DNA of 64,000 bases from Propionivibrio soli. Its GTDB lineage: Bacteria > Pseudomonadota > Gammaproteobacteria > Burkholderiales > Rhodocyclaceae. Positions 54,670 through 64,000 of this stretch are shown here, one piece after another (position 1 is the stretch's first letter; each line of letters starts with the position of its first letter). A program made the position numbers and the translations under genes. Location of the stretch: positions 1-64,000 of the forward strand of contig NZ_JANZKY010000006.1 of the NCBI RefSeq assembly GCF_025770765.1, given 5' to 3'. The notes under the pieces were generated by a model. The model made no database searches and was not told the DNA's origin. It saw only the letters and a list, made by a program, of their open reading frames with translations.

Positions 54670-56745
54670 TCAGGGCGAGGTTGATTGAGGCGTTGCGTCG
54701 GCCCGATACTCCTTGCATGCGGCGAGTTGCCGCAACACTTCGCCAATACTCCACGCTTGGGCGATGCATCCGCGAGGGGTGTGCGGGGGTTCCGCGTCGA
54801 AAATCTCCGCGATGGAACCGACGCCGAACTCATCGAGGTGTGCGATGAGCGGCTGTAGCCAACGACCGGATTCACCCTTCGCTTCAGGGTGGACTTTGCG
54901 CCAGGCATCGAGCCACGGACCGATGAGCCATGCCCACACGGTCCCTTGGTGGTAAGCCGCGTCCCGTTGCCGCAGGTTGCCAAAGTACTGCGGGGCGTAA
55001 TGTTCGCTGCCTGGGGCCAGGCTGCGCAGCCCGTAGGGCGTCACCAGGCGCTCCTCGACGACCTTCAGCACGGTACTCCAGCGCGACTGGTCCAACACCG
55101 GGTTGGGCAGTGAGACGGCGAACACTTGGTTGGGGCGGCATTCCGTGCTGTCGCCGTCGGGCCCGTCGACGACGTCGTACAGGTAGCCACCGGCCTCGTA
55201 CCAGAACCGCCGATTGAACGACTCACGCACCTTGCGTGCTTCGCCGGCCCAGCGTTCGGCGCGCGCTTCCTGCCCCAAACGCCGCGACCAGGCGCTCAAC
55301 ACGCTGAGCGCGTTGTGCCACAGTGCGTTGATCTCCACCGCCTTGCCGCGCCGCGGGGTCACCACCCAGCCGTCGCACTTGGCGTCCATCCACGTCAGTT
55401 GATAGCCTTCGGAACCTTGGTGCAACAGACCGTCCTCGGGATCGACGCCGATGTTGAAGCGCGTCCCGGCGAGGTGTTTCTCGGCAATGTCGGTCATCGT
55501 CGGCAACAGGCGCGTCAGCAACGTGTCATCGCCGGTGAGCGTGTAATAACGGTCGAGGGCGTGAAAGAACCACAACGTCGCGTCGGCCGTGTGGTACAGC
55601 CCCTCGTTGCTGCCGTCGGGAAACATGTTCGGAAGCAGCCCGTCGCGCACGTAGTGGGCAAAGGTGCGCAGGATGCCGGCGGCCTCGCGGATGCGGCCGG
55701 TGGAAAGGGTCAACCCCTCCAGGCTGATCATCGTGTCGCGGCCCCAGTCCGTGAACCAGTGATAACCGGCGATGATGCTGCGCATCTCGTCGCCTTCGGC
55801 AACGGCACGCGCGGCATCCCGGCGGCGGCCGACAGGCGTGATCACGAACTGGTCGGCGGCGAGGACGAGCTGCGCCGCGGCGCCTTGCCGCAATAACTCG
55901 GGAGCGGCCACGAGCAACTTGCGCCGGCGTTCGTGTTCGGCCGCCAGTGCTTCGTCGGGGCTCAATGCGAACATCGTGTCAGTGCTCTCGGTTGACGCGA
56001 CGATGGCCGCCGTTTGTTGCGGCGCCAGGCGGAACGAGAACAGGCCCGGGCTCCACAGTCGTCCTTCGTGGCCGTAGCCGCGGTTTTCTTCCATGCGGTA
56101 ATGGCGCTCGGTGAGTTCGCATTCGTTGTGAATGAACGAGCTTTCCTCGCCACAAATCCACAGCCGCAACACGGCAGGGCCGTTATCGCAGGCGACCTCG
56201 TAGGTTTCGCCGAGCGTCAGCCGGTACCCGGGCTGCAGCGATTCGGTGACATCATTCTCGTAATGGCGAAAGTGCATCGCAGGGCGCAGTTCGAGGCGCA
56301 TCGGCGCATCGCCTTTGGTGAGGCGGTACGCGATCACCACGGTGTTCTGTCGGTAGGGCATGACCACGCGCTTTTCGAGCGTAGCGCCGTCGAGATCGAA
56401 TTCCCAAACCGGCAATCCGCCTTCGAGACGGAAATCACGCAGCCGTTCGACGCCAGGGAGCGCCAGGCGCCGCCCCGACAATTCCTCCCCGCTCAATTGC
56501 ACTCGGGCACCATTGGCCGGCGTGACGTACTCGGCGAGATGGTTGAGCATCACGGTACGCCCGAGCGGATTGGGCAACGCGGAGACGAGCAGGCCGTGAT
56601 ATTTGCGGGTGGCCAGCCCCGGCAGACTGCTTGACGCGTAGCCGCCAATACCGTTGGTAACGAGCCATTCCCGTTCGGTCAGCGCCGCGGGAGATGTCTT
56701 CAAGATCGGCAGGGAATGGACGACGGACTGCAATGGATCAGTCAT
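54670..56745 (-). CDS. Glycogen debranching enzyme-like glucosidase (GH133 type)
   Basis: 691 residues. The N-terminal bacterial GDE domain (about 20-215: NGIGGYASSSLPGLATRKYH) is followed by an alpha/alpha toroid (about 290-670) with DWGRDTMISLEGL, DGSNEGLYHTADATLWF and a PNQVFAVSLP region. Such enzymes cleave alpha-1,6 branches of glycogen or maltodextrin. ATG 56745 follows GGAAAGGAAG and overlaps treZ by eight bases, so both enzymes are made together. Confidence 0.92.
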   Translation of the reverse strand: MTDPLQSVVHSLPILKTSPAALTEREWLVTNGIGGYASSSLPGLATRKYHGLLVSALPNPLGRTVMLNHLAEYVTPANGARVQLSGEELSGRRLALPGVERLRDFRLEGGLPVWEFDLDGATLEKRVVMPYRQNTVVIAYRLTKGDAPMRLELRPAMHFRHYENDVTESLQPGYRLTLGETYEVACDNGPAVLRLWICGEESSFIHNECELTERHYRMEENRGYGHEGRLWSPGLFSFRLAPQQTAAIVASTESTDTMFALSPDEALAAEHERRRKLLVAAPELLRQGAAAQLVLAADQFVITPVGRRRDAARAVAEGDEMRSIIAGYHWFTDWGRDTMISLEGLTLSTGRIREAAGILRTFAHYVRDGLLPNMFPDGSNEGLYHTADATLWFFHALDRYYTLTGDDTLLTRLLPTMTDIAEKHLAGTRFNIGVDPEDGLLHQGSEGYQLTWMDAKCDGWVVTPRRGKAVEINALWHNALSVLSAWSRRLGQEARAERWAGEARKVRESFNRRFWYEAGGYLYDVVDGPDGDSTECRPNQVFAVSLPNPVLDQSRWSTVLKVVEERLVTPYGLRSLAPGSEHYAPQYFGNLRQRDAAYHQGTVWAWLIGPWLDAWRKVHPEAKGESGRWLQPLIAHLDEFGVGSIAEIFDAEPPHTPRGCIAQAWSIGEVLRQLAACKEYRADATPQSTSP

Positions 56746-58705
56746 GATCTTCCTTTCCTATGGGTTGAGGAATGAGCACAAGCGCGGTTTCGCCCTGCAC
56801 ACGCCAGTTTTCGCGCGGTCTGGGGGCGTCGCGGTTGGGGACGCGGCGGTTCGCTTCTGCCGCCTCCGGCGGCAACGTTCCGACGCCGCCATAAGCTGGA
56901 TCCTGGCTCGACCACGCGACGTGCCAGCACGAATCGGCGGGTGGCGCCAACAACGGTTCCGGCGACGGATCGAGGTGCAGAGTCGGCCCGAGATTGACGA
57001 TCAGGAGCCGGTCGTTCCCGTCCTCTCCGAAGAACCGGAGCACGAAGGCGTTAGCGTCAAGAACGGCGCCGTCTACGCCGCCCTGTCGTTGTGCCGAAAA
57101 GCAGGCGTCTTCTCGCCGCAGGTGCAGGAGATCCTTGTGCAGTTGCCAAATCTCGCGGTGTCCCGGAAGAACCCGTTCGCCATGGTCGAGTTTGCAGCGC
57201 TCAAAGGTCGTGGGCTCACTGGGTGGGGCGATCAACGCTGTCATCTCCGGCAACGCGAGATTGGGAAACTCGGCGAGTGATTCGCGCCGCCCTTTGTCGA
57301 CGATGCGGGCGAGTTCCGGATGGTGATCGGCGAAGAATAGGAAGGGTGCCGAGGCACTGAATTCCTGGCCCTGGAAGAGCATCGGGGTCTGTGGGCCGAG
57401 CAGAAGGAGGGCGGTCAGCGCGCGCCAGCGGCCTGGGCTTGCCAGTTCGTGCGGCCGGCGCCCGCCCGCGGCATTGGCGACCTGGTCGTGATTGGCGAGA
57501 AAGTGCACGAAGCGGGCCGGTTCAAGATCGAAGGCCGGGCGGCCCCGCCGCTGGTATTGCCAGCGATACCACTGTCCCTGGTAAAGGAAACCGTACTTGG
57601 CGGCGGAGACAAACTCTTGCGCGCTGCCGCGGTAGTCGGTGAAGTAGGCCTCATCCTGTCCAGTGAGCGTGACCATCGCGGCGTGATGCCAGTCGTCGTT
57701 CCACATCATGTCCAGGCCGTAACCGCCGGCGGCGGGCGGGCGCACGAGTTGTGCATGTTGCGGCTCGTTTTCGTTGACAACGATTGTCCTGCGACCGCGC
57801 GCCGCCGCGCGCACGCGATTTCCGATCTCTTCGAGAATGTGCGGTTTCGAGTCGTCGTAGATAGCTTGCGTCGCGTCGAGGCGAAGACCGTCGAGGTGAA
57901 ACTCGTCGATCCAATAGGCCGCATTGGCCAGAAAAAACTCCCGGACAGGCTGGCTATTCGGTCCGTCGAAGCAGGGCGTATCGCCCCAGTCGCTATGGTG
58001 TCGGCCGCAGTAATACACGTCGGCGTAATCGCGCAGGTAGCAACCGTCGGGACCGAAGTGGTTGTACACGACATCGAGCAGGATGCCGATGCCGAGGCTG
58101 TGCGCTGTGTCGACGAAACGGCGAAAGTCGTCCGGGGCTCCGTAGGCGTGAAACGGTGCGAAGTACCCGACCCCGTCGTAGCCCCAACCGAAACGGCCCG
58201 GAAACTCGGCCACCGGCATGACCTCGACGGCGGTCACTCCGAGTTCGGCAAGTGGCGACAATTGTTCCAGCGCCGCCTGCCACGTTCCTACTCGGGTAAA
58301 TGTACCGACATGCATTTCGTACACGACCTGGCCGGTTAGCGGCAACCCTGGCCATGCGCCGTCCGACCATGGGAACGCCAGCGGATCGACGACCTGTGAC
58401 GGCCCGTGCGGACCCTCCGGCTGGTACCGCGAGGCCGGGTCCGGCCGGGAGTCCAAATCATCCAGGCGGAAACGGTAAAACGTGCCGGGACCGGCCTCGG
58501 TCACCAGACCGTTGAAGTAACCGTCGGCATCACGCGCAAGCTCCTTCTCCGTCGGCGCGCCTGCAAGGCTTTCGAGTACGACCCACACCCGCTGCCGTTT
58601 GGGCGCCCAAACGCGGAAATGCACGCCGCCTCCAGGCTGCGGTTCGGCCCCGACGGCGTAGCGTCTTTCGATGCGATGCTCAACAGGAATTTCATGGCCG
58701 CGCAT
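56738..58705 (-). CDS. treZ: Malto-oligosyltrehalose trehalohydrolase
   Basis: 655 residues. An N-terminal beta domain (about 15-100: GVHFRVWAPKRQRVWVVLE) precedes a GH13 barrel with the nucleophile in DGLRLDATQAI, the acid/base Glu in VVNENEPQH and the transition-state Asp in FLANHDQ. TreZ releases trehalose from maltooligosyl trehalose made by TreY; treY is not in the window. The distinctive GWGYDGVGYFAPFHAYG supports TreZ over glycogen branching enzyme. It overlaps the downstream debranching gene. Confidence 0.94.
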   Translation of the reverse strand: MRGHEIPVEHRIERRYAVGAEPQPGGGVHFRVWAPKRQRVWVVLESLAGAPTEKELARDADGYFNGLVTEAGPGTFYRFRLDDLDSRPDPASRYQPEGPHGPSQVVDPLAFPWSDGAWPGLPLTGQVVYEMHVGTFTRVGTWQAALEQLSPLAELGVTAVEVMPVAEFPGRFGWGYDGVGYFAPFHAYGAPDDFRRFVDTAHSLGIGILLDVVYNHFGPDGCYLRDYADVYYCGRHHSDWGDTPCFDGPNSQPVREFFLANAAYWIDEFHLDGLRLDATQAIYDDSKPHILEEIGNRVRAAARGRRTIVVNENEPQHAQLVRPPAAGGYGLDMMWNDDWHHAAMVTLTGQDEAYFTDYRGSAQEFVSAAKYGFLYQGQWYRWQYQRRGRPAFDLEPARFVHFLANHDQVANAAGGRRPHELASPGRWRALTALLLLGPQTPMLFQGQEFSASAPFLFFADHHPELARIVDKGRRESLAEFPNLALPEMTALIAPPSEPTTFERCKLDHGERVLPGHREIWQLHKDLLHLRREDACFSAQRQGGVDGAVLDANAFVLRFFGEDGNDRLLIVNLGPTLHLDPSPEPLLAPPADSCWHVAWSSQDPAYGGVGTLPPEAAEANRRVPNRDAPRPRENWRVQGETALVLIPQPIGKEDHD

Positions 58706-58843
58706 GATTTGCCTCGTGCGTGACGGCGCGAGGCTTCTCCTTCCTTTCGGGCTTCATGTCGAGCGCACCGGCAACCCGCATTCCCGAAATGCCGGTTATC
58801 GAGCGGATCGAGACGAGTGGCGTGGAGCTGTGAAGTAAGCGGG

Positions 58844-58866
58844 GGGCGACCGTGAAACGGTCGCCC
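58844..58866. other. Perfect 10-base-pair hairpin upstream of treZ
   Basis: GGGCGACCGT (58844-58853) pairs with ACGGTCGCCC (58857-58866) around GAA. It lies between the end of the second RND operon (58953) and treZ (58705), both read on the minus strand. Neither side has a T run. It may end the RND transcript with help from Rho or protect its 3' end. Confidence 0.5.
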
Positions 58867-58952
58867 GGTACCTTCATCCTGCCGGCCGCCGATACGGGGC
58901 TACCTGCAAGCTCCGACTTTATGCATTAGCAGGCGGGCGGGGCCTTAACCCC

Positions 58953-60338
58953 TTAACCACCACCGAGTGCTTTGAACAGGCTTATGCGGTTGCTTTGCTC
59001 GGTGAGCTGCAACGTGATCAGGCTTTTCTGCGCGGTGTAGAGCGAGCGCTGAGAGTCGAGGACGTTCAAGTAACTGTCGGCGCCCGAGCGGTAGCGTTCG
59101 GTCGCCAAACGCAGGCTTGTTGCGTAGGCGTCGACTTCGGCTTTTTGTGCGCCCAGCCGGTCGTTGAGCGTACGGCGCTCGGCGAGTGCGTCGGCGACTT
59201 CGCGAAACGCCGTCTGGATCGTTTTCTCGTAAGTGGCGATTTGCACATCACGTGTCTTTTCGGCAACGGAGAGCGCCGCGCTCAGTTTTCCGGCGTTGAA
59301 GATCGGTAACGTCAGCGTCGGAATGAAGGACCAGGCACGGGTACCGGCGTCGAAGAGATTGCTCAGGCTGCTGCTCGCTGTCCCGAGGGTGCCCGTGAGG
59401 GTGATGGAGGGGAAGAACGCGGCGCGCGCCGCGCCGATGTCGGCGTAGGAACCGATCAAGGTGTGCTCGGCGGACACGATGTCCGGACGCTGGAGCAGGA
59501 CCGAAGACGATAATCCGACCGGCACATCGACTAGGGCCACCGTGTCCGCCACCCCCCCGTTTGCTGCGCTCGGCAACAATTCTGTGGGGACGGTAGTTCC
59601 GGCCAGAAGATCGAGTGCATTCCGTGCCTTGTCGACGAGAGCGACATAATTCGCGACGTCGCCGCGTGCCGATTCCGTCGAAGCTTGGGCCTGCGCGACG
59701 GTAAGGCGCGAAGTTCCGCCGAGCGCCTGTTGTTTGCGAGTGAGCTCCAGCGTGGCTTCGCGGCTCTCCAGCGTATCCCGCGCGAGCTTGAGCAAGCTCT
59801 GATTGGACGCGAGTGTCAGCCAGGCATTGCTGACCTCTGCAATGAGCGATGTACGTACGCTGCGCTGCGTTGACTCGGTTGCCAGAAAGTCCTGCAGCGC
59901 GGCATCCCGCAGGTTGGCGATGCGGCCGAAGAAGTCAATCTCGTACGACGTTATTCCCACACCGACGCTGTACTTGCGTGTGATCGATCCCTCGTAACGC
60001 GCCGAGTTGCCGCTAGCGGTAGCGTTCAGCGCCGGATAACGCGCGGCATCCTCGATTTGATATTGCGCGCGGGCCTTTTCGATATTCAGAGCGGCGATGC
60101 GCAGATCCCGATTGTTGGTCAGCGCCAGTTCGATCGCTCGTTGCAGGCGCTCTTCGGCGACGAGGCGCCGCCATTCGAGCTGGCCGGTGATATCGGCGGC
60201 TGGTGCAGACGCCGGCGTCTGGCGGTCGACGGTAGCCGGAACGGGAAGTTCAGGACGAGCATAGTCGGGTGCCAGATTGGCGCACCCAACAAGCAAAGCC
60301 GCGCAGAGCAGGGCGAGGGGTGTAACGGCGGGACGCAT
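58953..60338 (-). CDS. RND efflux outer membrane lipoprotein (NodT type), second
   Basis: 461 residues from ATG 60338, with the lipobox LVGC (LLVGCANLAPDYARPELP) and two TolC-like halves. It ends FKALGGG as many OprM relatives do. The start overlaps the pump gene's stop (TGATG). The frame runs on to 60752 inside the pump gene, without conservation. It is the outer channel of the second tripartite pump. Confidence 0.95.
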   Translation of the reverse strand: MRPAVTPLALLCAALLVGCANLAPDYARPELPVPATVDRQTPASAPAADITGQLEWRRLVAEERLQRAIELALTNNRDLRIAALNIEKARAQYQIEDAARYPALNATASGNSARYEGSITRKYSVGVGITSYEIDFFGRIANLRDAALQDFLATESTQRSVRTSLIAEVSNAWLTLASNQSLLKLARDTLESREATLELTRKQQALGGTSRLTVAQAQASTESARGDVANYVALVDKARNALDLLAGTTVPTELLPSAANGGVADTVALVDVPVGLSSSVLLQRPDIVSAEHTLIGSYADIGAARAAFFPSITLTGTLGTASSSLSNLFDAGTRAWSFIPTLTLPIFNAGKLSAALSVAEKTRDVQIATYEKTIQTAFREVADALAERRTLNDRLGAQKAEVDAYATSLRLATERYRSGADSYLNVLDSQRSLYTAQKSLITLQLTEQSNRISLFKALGGG

Positions 60339-63300
60339 CAGAGATCTCCTTCGGCATTGGCAACCGTCAGGCGGTCGGACACCTGGGGCGTACGGCGCCG
60401 CTCGAATAATCGGCACACGAGAACGAAGAACAGCGGTACGAAAATGAGCCCGAGGACCGTGGCGGTTGCCATGCCGCCTAGAACGCCTGTGCCGATGGCT
60501 CGGCGACTCGCCGAGCCGGCGCCCGTGCTGAAGGCCAGCGGCAGAACGCCGAACATGAAGGCGAGAGAAGTCATCAGGATCGGGCGTAGCCGCAGGCGAA
60601 CGGCTTCGAGCGTGGCATCGACGAGCGATTTGCCCTGCTCGCGCAACGCCTTGGCGAACTCGACGATGAGGATGGCGTTCTTCGCCGAGAGGCCGACCGT
60701 GGTTAGCAGCCCGATCTGGAAATAGACGTCGTTCTCGAGGCCGGCGAGCCAAGTCGCGAGGACGGCGCCAATGACGCCGAGGGGTACGACGAGCAGCACC
60801 GAGAACGGCACCGTCCAGCTCTCATACAGCGCGGCGAGACAGAGGAAGACGAAGAGTATCGAGATGGCGTAAAGCGCCGGCGCCTGCGAACCCGCCAGCC
60901 GTTCCTGATACGACTGGCCGGCCCATTCGTAGCTGATGCCGGGCGGCAGTTGCTTGATGATTTCCTCGACGGCGGCCATCGCGTCGCCGGAACTGACCCC
61001 TTGGGCCGCCGAGCCAACAATCTCGTAGGACGAGATGCCGCTATAGCGCTCCAGGCGTGGGGATCCGTAGGTCCAGCTAGTACTCGAGAAGGTTGAAAAG
61101 GGCACCATCTCGCCGAGAGAATTGCGCACATGCCATTGTCCGAGATCCTCCGGCTTCATGCGGAACGCAGAATCGCCCTGCACGTACACCTTCTTAACGC
61201 GAGAGCGGTCGATGAAGTCATTGACGTAAGTCCCTCCGAGCGCGGACGACAGCGTGCTGTTCACGTCGCTGGTCGCTAGCTTCAGCGCCGATGCCTTGCG
61301 ATCATCGATATTCACCGAGAACTGCGCCACGTCTTCCAGACCGCTTTGGCGTACCTGCGCCAGCCGTTTGTCCTCGCGAGCCAGCTTCATGAACTGTTCG
61401 CGCGCCTTGACCAGCGCGTCATGGCCGTTACCGGCAAGATCCTGCAACTCGACCGTGAAACCCGCGCTCGAGCCGAGGCCGCGAATGAGTGCCGGAAGAA
61501 TGATGAAGACGCGCGCATCGCGTATCTGGCCCAAGTCGGCGGTCATCTTGCGCGCGAGCGATGCCGCATCCTGCCCCTTGCCCTTGCGTTCGCTCCAGTC
61601 CTTCAGTTTGATGAAGCCGTTGGCCGAGGCCTGATCGCCGTTTATGCCGACGACGGTCATGAAGTCGGTCACCTCGCTCTGTTTCGCCAGATAGCTTTCG
61701 ACCTGACGCAGCACGGCATCGGTGCGGGCGTATGACGATCCGGATGGCAACTGGACCGATATCATCAGCCGGCCCTGATCTTCCTCCGGCAGGAACGATG
61801 TGGGCAGTTTGACAAAGGAGACGCCGAGTACGCCCAGGATCAATGCGTAGATCAGCATGAAACGCTTGCTACGCCGCAAAATGCCGGACACACCCTTTTC
61901 GTAACGTGTGCCGCTACTGACGAACGATCGGTTGAACCAGGCGAAGAAGCGCTGGATCGGGCCATGCGGCGTGGCGTCCTCATGGTGATCGACGTCCGAG
62001 AGACGCAACAGCGACGCGCATAAGGCAGGCGTCAGTGTCATGGCCACGAAAACGGAAAGCAGCATCGACGCAACAATGGTGATCGAGAACTGGCGATAGA
62101 TGACGCCGGTTGAGCCGCCGAAGAAAGCCATCGGGATGAACACCGCCGAGAGCACCAAGGCGATGCCGACCAGCGCGCCGGTGATTTCTTTCATCGACTC
62201 GCGCGTCGCTTCGCGCGCTTCCAGCTTGCGTTCGGTCATCAGCCGCTCAACGTTCTCCACAACGACGATCGCATCGTCGACCAGCAGGCCAATGGCGAGC
62301 ACCATGCCGAACATGGTCAGCGTGTTGATCGAGTAGCCGAACGCCGCGAGTACGCCGAAGGTGCCGAGCAGCACGACCGGTACGGTGATCGCCGGAATCA
62401 GTGTCGCACGCAGGTTCTGCATGAACAGGTACATCACGGCGACAACGAGGACGACGGCTTCGACCAGCGTGATTACTACCTCCTCGATCGAGACCTTGAC
62501 GAATGGCGTCGTGTCGTAGGGAACGACCGAGTGCATCTGGTTCGGGAAATACGGTTCAAGTTCCGCGATCTTGGCTTTCACGGCATCGGCGACGCCGAGC
62601 GCGTTCGCACCGTCGGCGAGCAGGATGGCCATGCCGGTCGTGGGCTTGCCGTTGAGACGGCCGACGACCGAGTAGTTGTCGGCGCCAAGCTCGACGCGAG
62701 CGACGTCAGAGAGACGGATCACCGTACCGTCACTTGATGACTTGATCACCACGTTCTTGAACTCATCGACCGTCGTCAGGCGGCTGCGCGCCGAGACCGT
62801 CGCGTTGATCAGCTGCTCGGAGGGTGCCGGCAATGCACCAAGCTGCCCGGCTGAAATTTGCGTGTTCTGCGCCGTCAGTGCCGTGGTAATGTCGGACGGT
62901 ATCAGTGAATACTTTTCCAGCTTGCCCGGATCGAGCCAGATGCGCATCGCATAGCCGGAGCCGTAAGTCTGCACTTCGCCGACGCCATCGATGCGGCTGA
63001 CGACGTCAACGAGGTTGGACGAAATATAGTCGCCGATATCCACCGAGGTCACGGTGGGGTCGTCGGAAACCAGGGAAACGACGAGCAGGTTGTCGTCGCC
63101 GGACTTGGTGACCGTAACGCCCTGGTTCTGCACGGCTTGGGGCAAGCGCGACATCGCCTGCTGCACCTTGTTCTGCACCTGCATCAGCGCTACGTCGGAA
63201 TTCGTACCGGCCGCGAAGCTGAGTGTGACGCGGGCGCGGCCGCTGGAGGTACTGTTCGACGACATCGATTGCAGGTGGTCGAGTCCTTTCATCTGCTGCT

Positions 63301-63496
63301 CAATGACCTGCGTGACGGAGTCCTCCACGGTCTTCGCCGACGCGCCGTTGTAGGAGGCTGAGACCGAAACCTGCGGCGGCGCGATGTCCGGGTATTGTTC
63401 GAGCGACAGCTGGTGGATCGACAGCGCGCCGCCGATCATGATGAGGATGGCGATGACCCAAGCGAAGATGGGCCGGTCGATAAAGAAGCGGGACAT
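60338..63496 (-). CDS. RND multidrug efflux pump, HAE1 family, second
   Basis: 1052 residues starting MSRFFIDRPIFAWVIAILIM, with AcrB-like architecture and the helix-4 proton relay in GLLVDDAIVVVENVER. It is clearly a paralogue of the pump at 38921-42043 but differs widely, so the two probably have different substrates. ATG 63496 follows GGAG. It is flanked by a fusion protein gene and a channel gene. Confidence 0.96.
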   Translation of the reverse strand: MSRFFIDRPIFAWVIAILIMIGGALSIHQLSLEQYPDIAPPQVSVSASYNGASAKTVEDSVTQVIEQQMKGLDHLQSMSSNSTSSGRARVTLSFAAGTNSDVALMQVQNKVQQAMSRLPQAVQNQGVTVTKSGDDNLLVVSLVSDDPTVTSVDIGDYISSNLVDVVSRIDGVGEVQTYGSGYAMRIWLDPGKLEKYSLIPSDITTALTAQNTQISAGQLGALPAPSEQLINATVSARSRLTTVDEFKNVVIKSSSDGTVIRLSDVARVELGADNYSVVGRLNGKPTTGMAILLADGANALGVADAVKAKIAELEPYFPNQMHSVVPYDTTPFVKVSIEEVVITLVEAVVLVVAVMYLFMQNLRATLIPAITVPVVLLGTFGVLAAFGYSINTLTMFGMVLAIGLLVDDAIVVVENVERLMTERKLEAREATRESMKEITGALVGIALVLSAVFIPMAFFGGSTGVIYRQFSITIVASMLLSVFVAMTLTPALCASLLRLSDVDHHEDATPHGPIQRFFAWFNRSFVSSGTRYEKGVSGILRRSKRFMLIYALILGVLGVSFVKLPTSFLPEEDQGRLMISVQLPSGSSYARTDAVLRQVESYLAKQSEVTDFMTVVGINGDQASANGFIKLKDWSERKGKGQDAASLARKMTADLGQIRDARVFIILPALIRGLGSSAGFTVELQDLAGNGHDALVKAREQFMKLAREDKRLAQVRQSGLEDVAQFSVNIDDRKASALKLATSDVNSTLSSALGGTYVNDFIDRSRVKKVYVQGDSAFRMKPEDLGQWHVRNSLGEMVPFSTFSSTSWTYGSPRLERYSGISSYEIVGSAAQGVSSGDAMAAVEEIIKQLPPGISYEWAGQSYQERLAGSQAPALYAISILFVFLCLAALYESWTVPFSVLLVVPLGVIGAVLATWLAGLENDVYFQIGLLTTVGLSAKNAILIVEFAKALREQGKSLVDATLEAVRLRLRPILMTSLAFMFGVLPLAFSTGAGSASRRAIGTGVLGGMATATVLGLIFVPLFFVLVCRLFERRRTPQVSDRLTVANAEGDL

Positions 63497-63504
63497 GAGC
63501 TCTC

Positions 63505-64000
63505 CTACTTCGTTGCGACCGTTGTGGGGGGGGGCGTCGCCGCGGTTTTCGACGACGAATCCCCGGAGGGCGCGATGTTGCCGGCAGCCGCCTTTACATC
63601 GACAACGCGGACGTTCTGGCCGGGGCGAACCTTGCCGGAACCTTCGACGATTACCCGCTCACCGGCTTTCAACCCCTCGGTCACGCGCCAATTCGTGCCG
63701 ATCGCTTCTGCAACGACCACTTTGCGCTGCTCAACCTTGTTTTCCGGGGTAACAACTAGCGCCGTGGCTTTGCCGGTGTTGTCACGGCCAATGCCGGGTT
63801 GCGGCACCAGCAGCGCTTCGGGGTCTGTACCGTTGTCGAGACGTGCGCGCACGTACATGCCGGGCATCAGCAGACGTTCGGGGTTCGGCACCAGCGCGCG
63901 CAAGGTGACAGCGCCCGTGGTTGTATTGACCGTGACGCCGGTAAATTGCAACTTGCCTTCGTGTGCGTAGGTGCTGCCGTCCTCAAGAACGACCAGGATG
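63505..64000 (-). CDS. RND efflux periplasmic adaptor, second (5' end missing)
   Basis: Only the C-terminal part (about 164 residues) is in the window; the reading frame is open to base 64000. Visible parts are VVLEDGSTYAHEGKLQFTGV, the beta-barrel LRALVPNPERLLMPGMYVRA and the membrane-proximal domain (GTNWRVTEGLKAGERVIVEG), all typical of HlyD/AcrA adaptors. It ends eight bases before the pump gene. Its start and any regulator lie beyond the window. Confidence 0.93.
   Translation of the reverse strand, partial: ILVVLEDGSTYAHEGKLQFTGVTVNTTTGAVTLRALVPNPERLLMPGMYVRARLDNGTDPEALLVPQPGIGRDNTGKATALVVTPENKVEQRKVVVAEAIGTNWRVTEGLKAGERVIVEGSGKVRPGQNVRVVDVKAAAGNIAPSGDSSSKTAATPPPTTVATK

Noticed and set aside
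58844-58866. Calling the perfect hairpin an intrinsic terminator
   Set aside because: The stem is strong, but no T run follows on either strand, so only a hairpin is reported.
1-64000. Mobile elements, tRNA, rRNA, CRISPR or phage genes
   Set aside because: I looked for transposase or integrase motifs, tRNA-like cloverleaf ends and regularly spaced repeats and saw none that could be supported.

Overview
The window looks like a chromosomal segment of a betaproteobacterium, probably of the Rhodocyclales (Azoarcus/Thauera/Dechloromonas type). This is inferred from the ribosomal protein sequences, the ubiquinone genes ubiA and ubiD, the lipoprotein-type outer membrane efflux factors and the high-GC codon use. 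I saw no rRNA, tRNA, CRISPR array, transposase or phage gene.

1-14266: the end of tuf, then one uninterrupted plus-strand S10-spc-alpha ribosomal cluster: rpsJ, rplCDWB, rpsS, rplV, rpsC, rplP, rpmC, rpsQ, rplNXE, rpsNH, rplFR, rpsE, rpmD, rplO, secY, infA, rpmJ, rpsMKD, rpoA, rplQ. It closes with a strong intrinsic terminator. Three promoter-like elements with a perfect TATAAT lie at the block boundaries (before rplC, rplN and rpsM), each near a hairpin.

14354-31103: housekeeping and envelope genes. These are an Atm1/MsbA-type ABC exporter, a FadL-family porin, a DUF2802 protein, a SPOR-domain protein, a TPR protein, ridA, recG, an LplT-like MFS/PlsC acyltransferase fusion, ubiA, ubiD, and a 1415-residue Cache/PAS/GAF/GGDEF/EAL cyclic-di-GMP protein.

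31140-37378: dacB, divergent from a PilZ plus STAS-like protein; a DUF485 gene overlapping the acetate permease gene actP, with a terminator; a small hypothetical protein; and a DUF134 regulator followed by a two-domain NifX-like protein whose domains are joined by a His/Gly/Cys-rich linker.

37422-44033: a minus-strand tripartite RND efflux operon (fusion protein, HAE1 pump, NodT-type lipoprotein channel) with a divergent TetR repressor. A TetR-type operator lies between the -35 and -10 boxes of the pump promoter.

44085-54400: a minus-strand operon encoding a CUT2 (ribose-type) sugar ABC transporter, an SMP-30-type lactonase, a soluble GAF histidine kinase and a NarL-like response regulator. 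It is bracketed by an intact AbrB-family membrane protein gene and a decayed copy of the same gene in the same orientation. The two copies share a nearly identical 3' end.

54670-64000: a GH133-type debranching enzyme overlapping treZ, then a second RND efflux operon whose fusion protein gene runs off the window.

The points most worth a second look are the transporter/lactonase/two-component module between AbrB-family repeats, and the DUF134/His-rich NifX-like pair with its nearby palindrome. Starts were chosen from ribosome binding sites and family length; no database search was possible.
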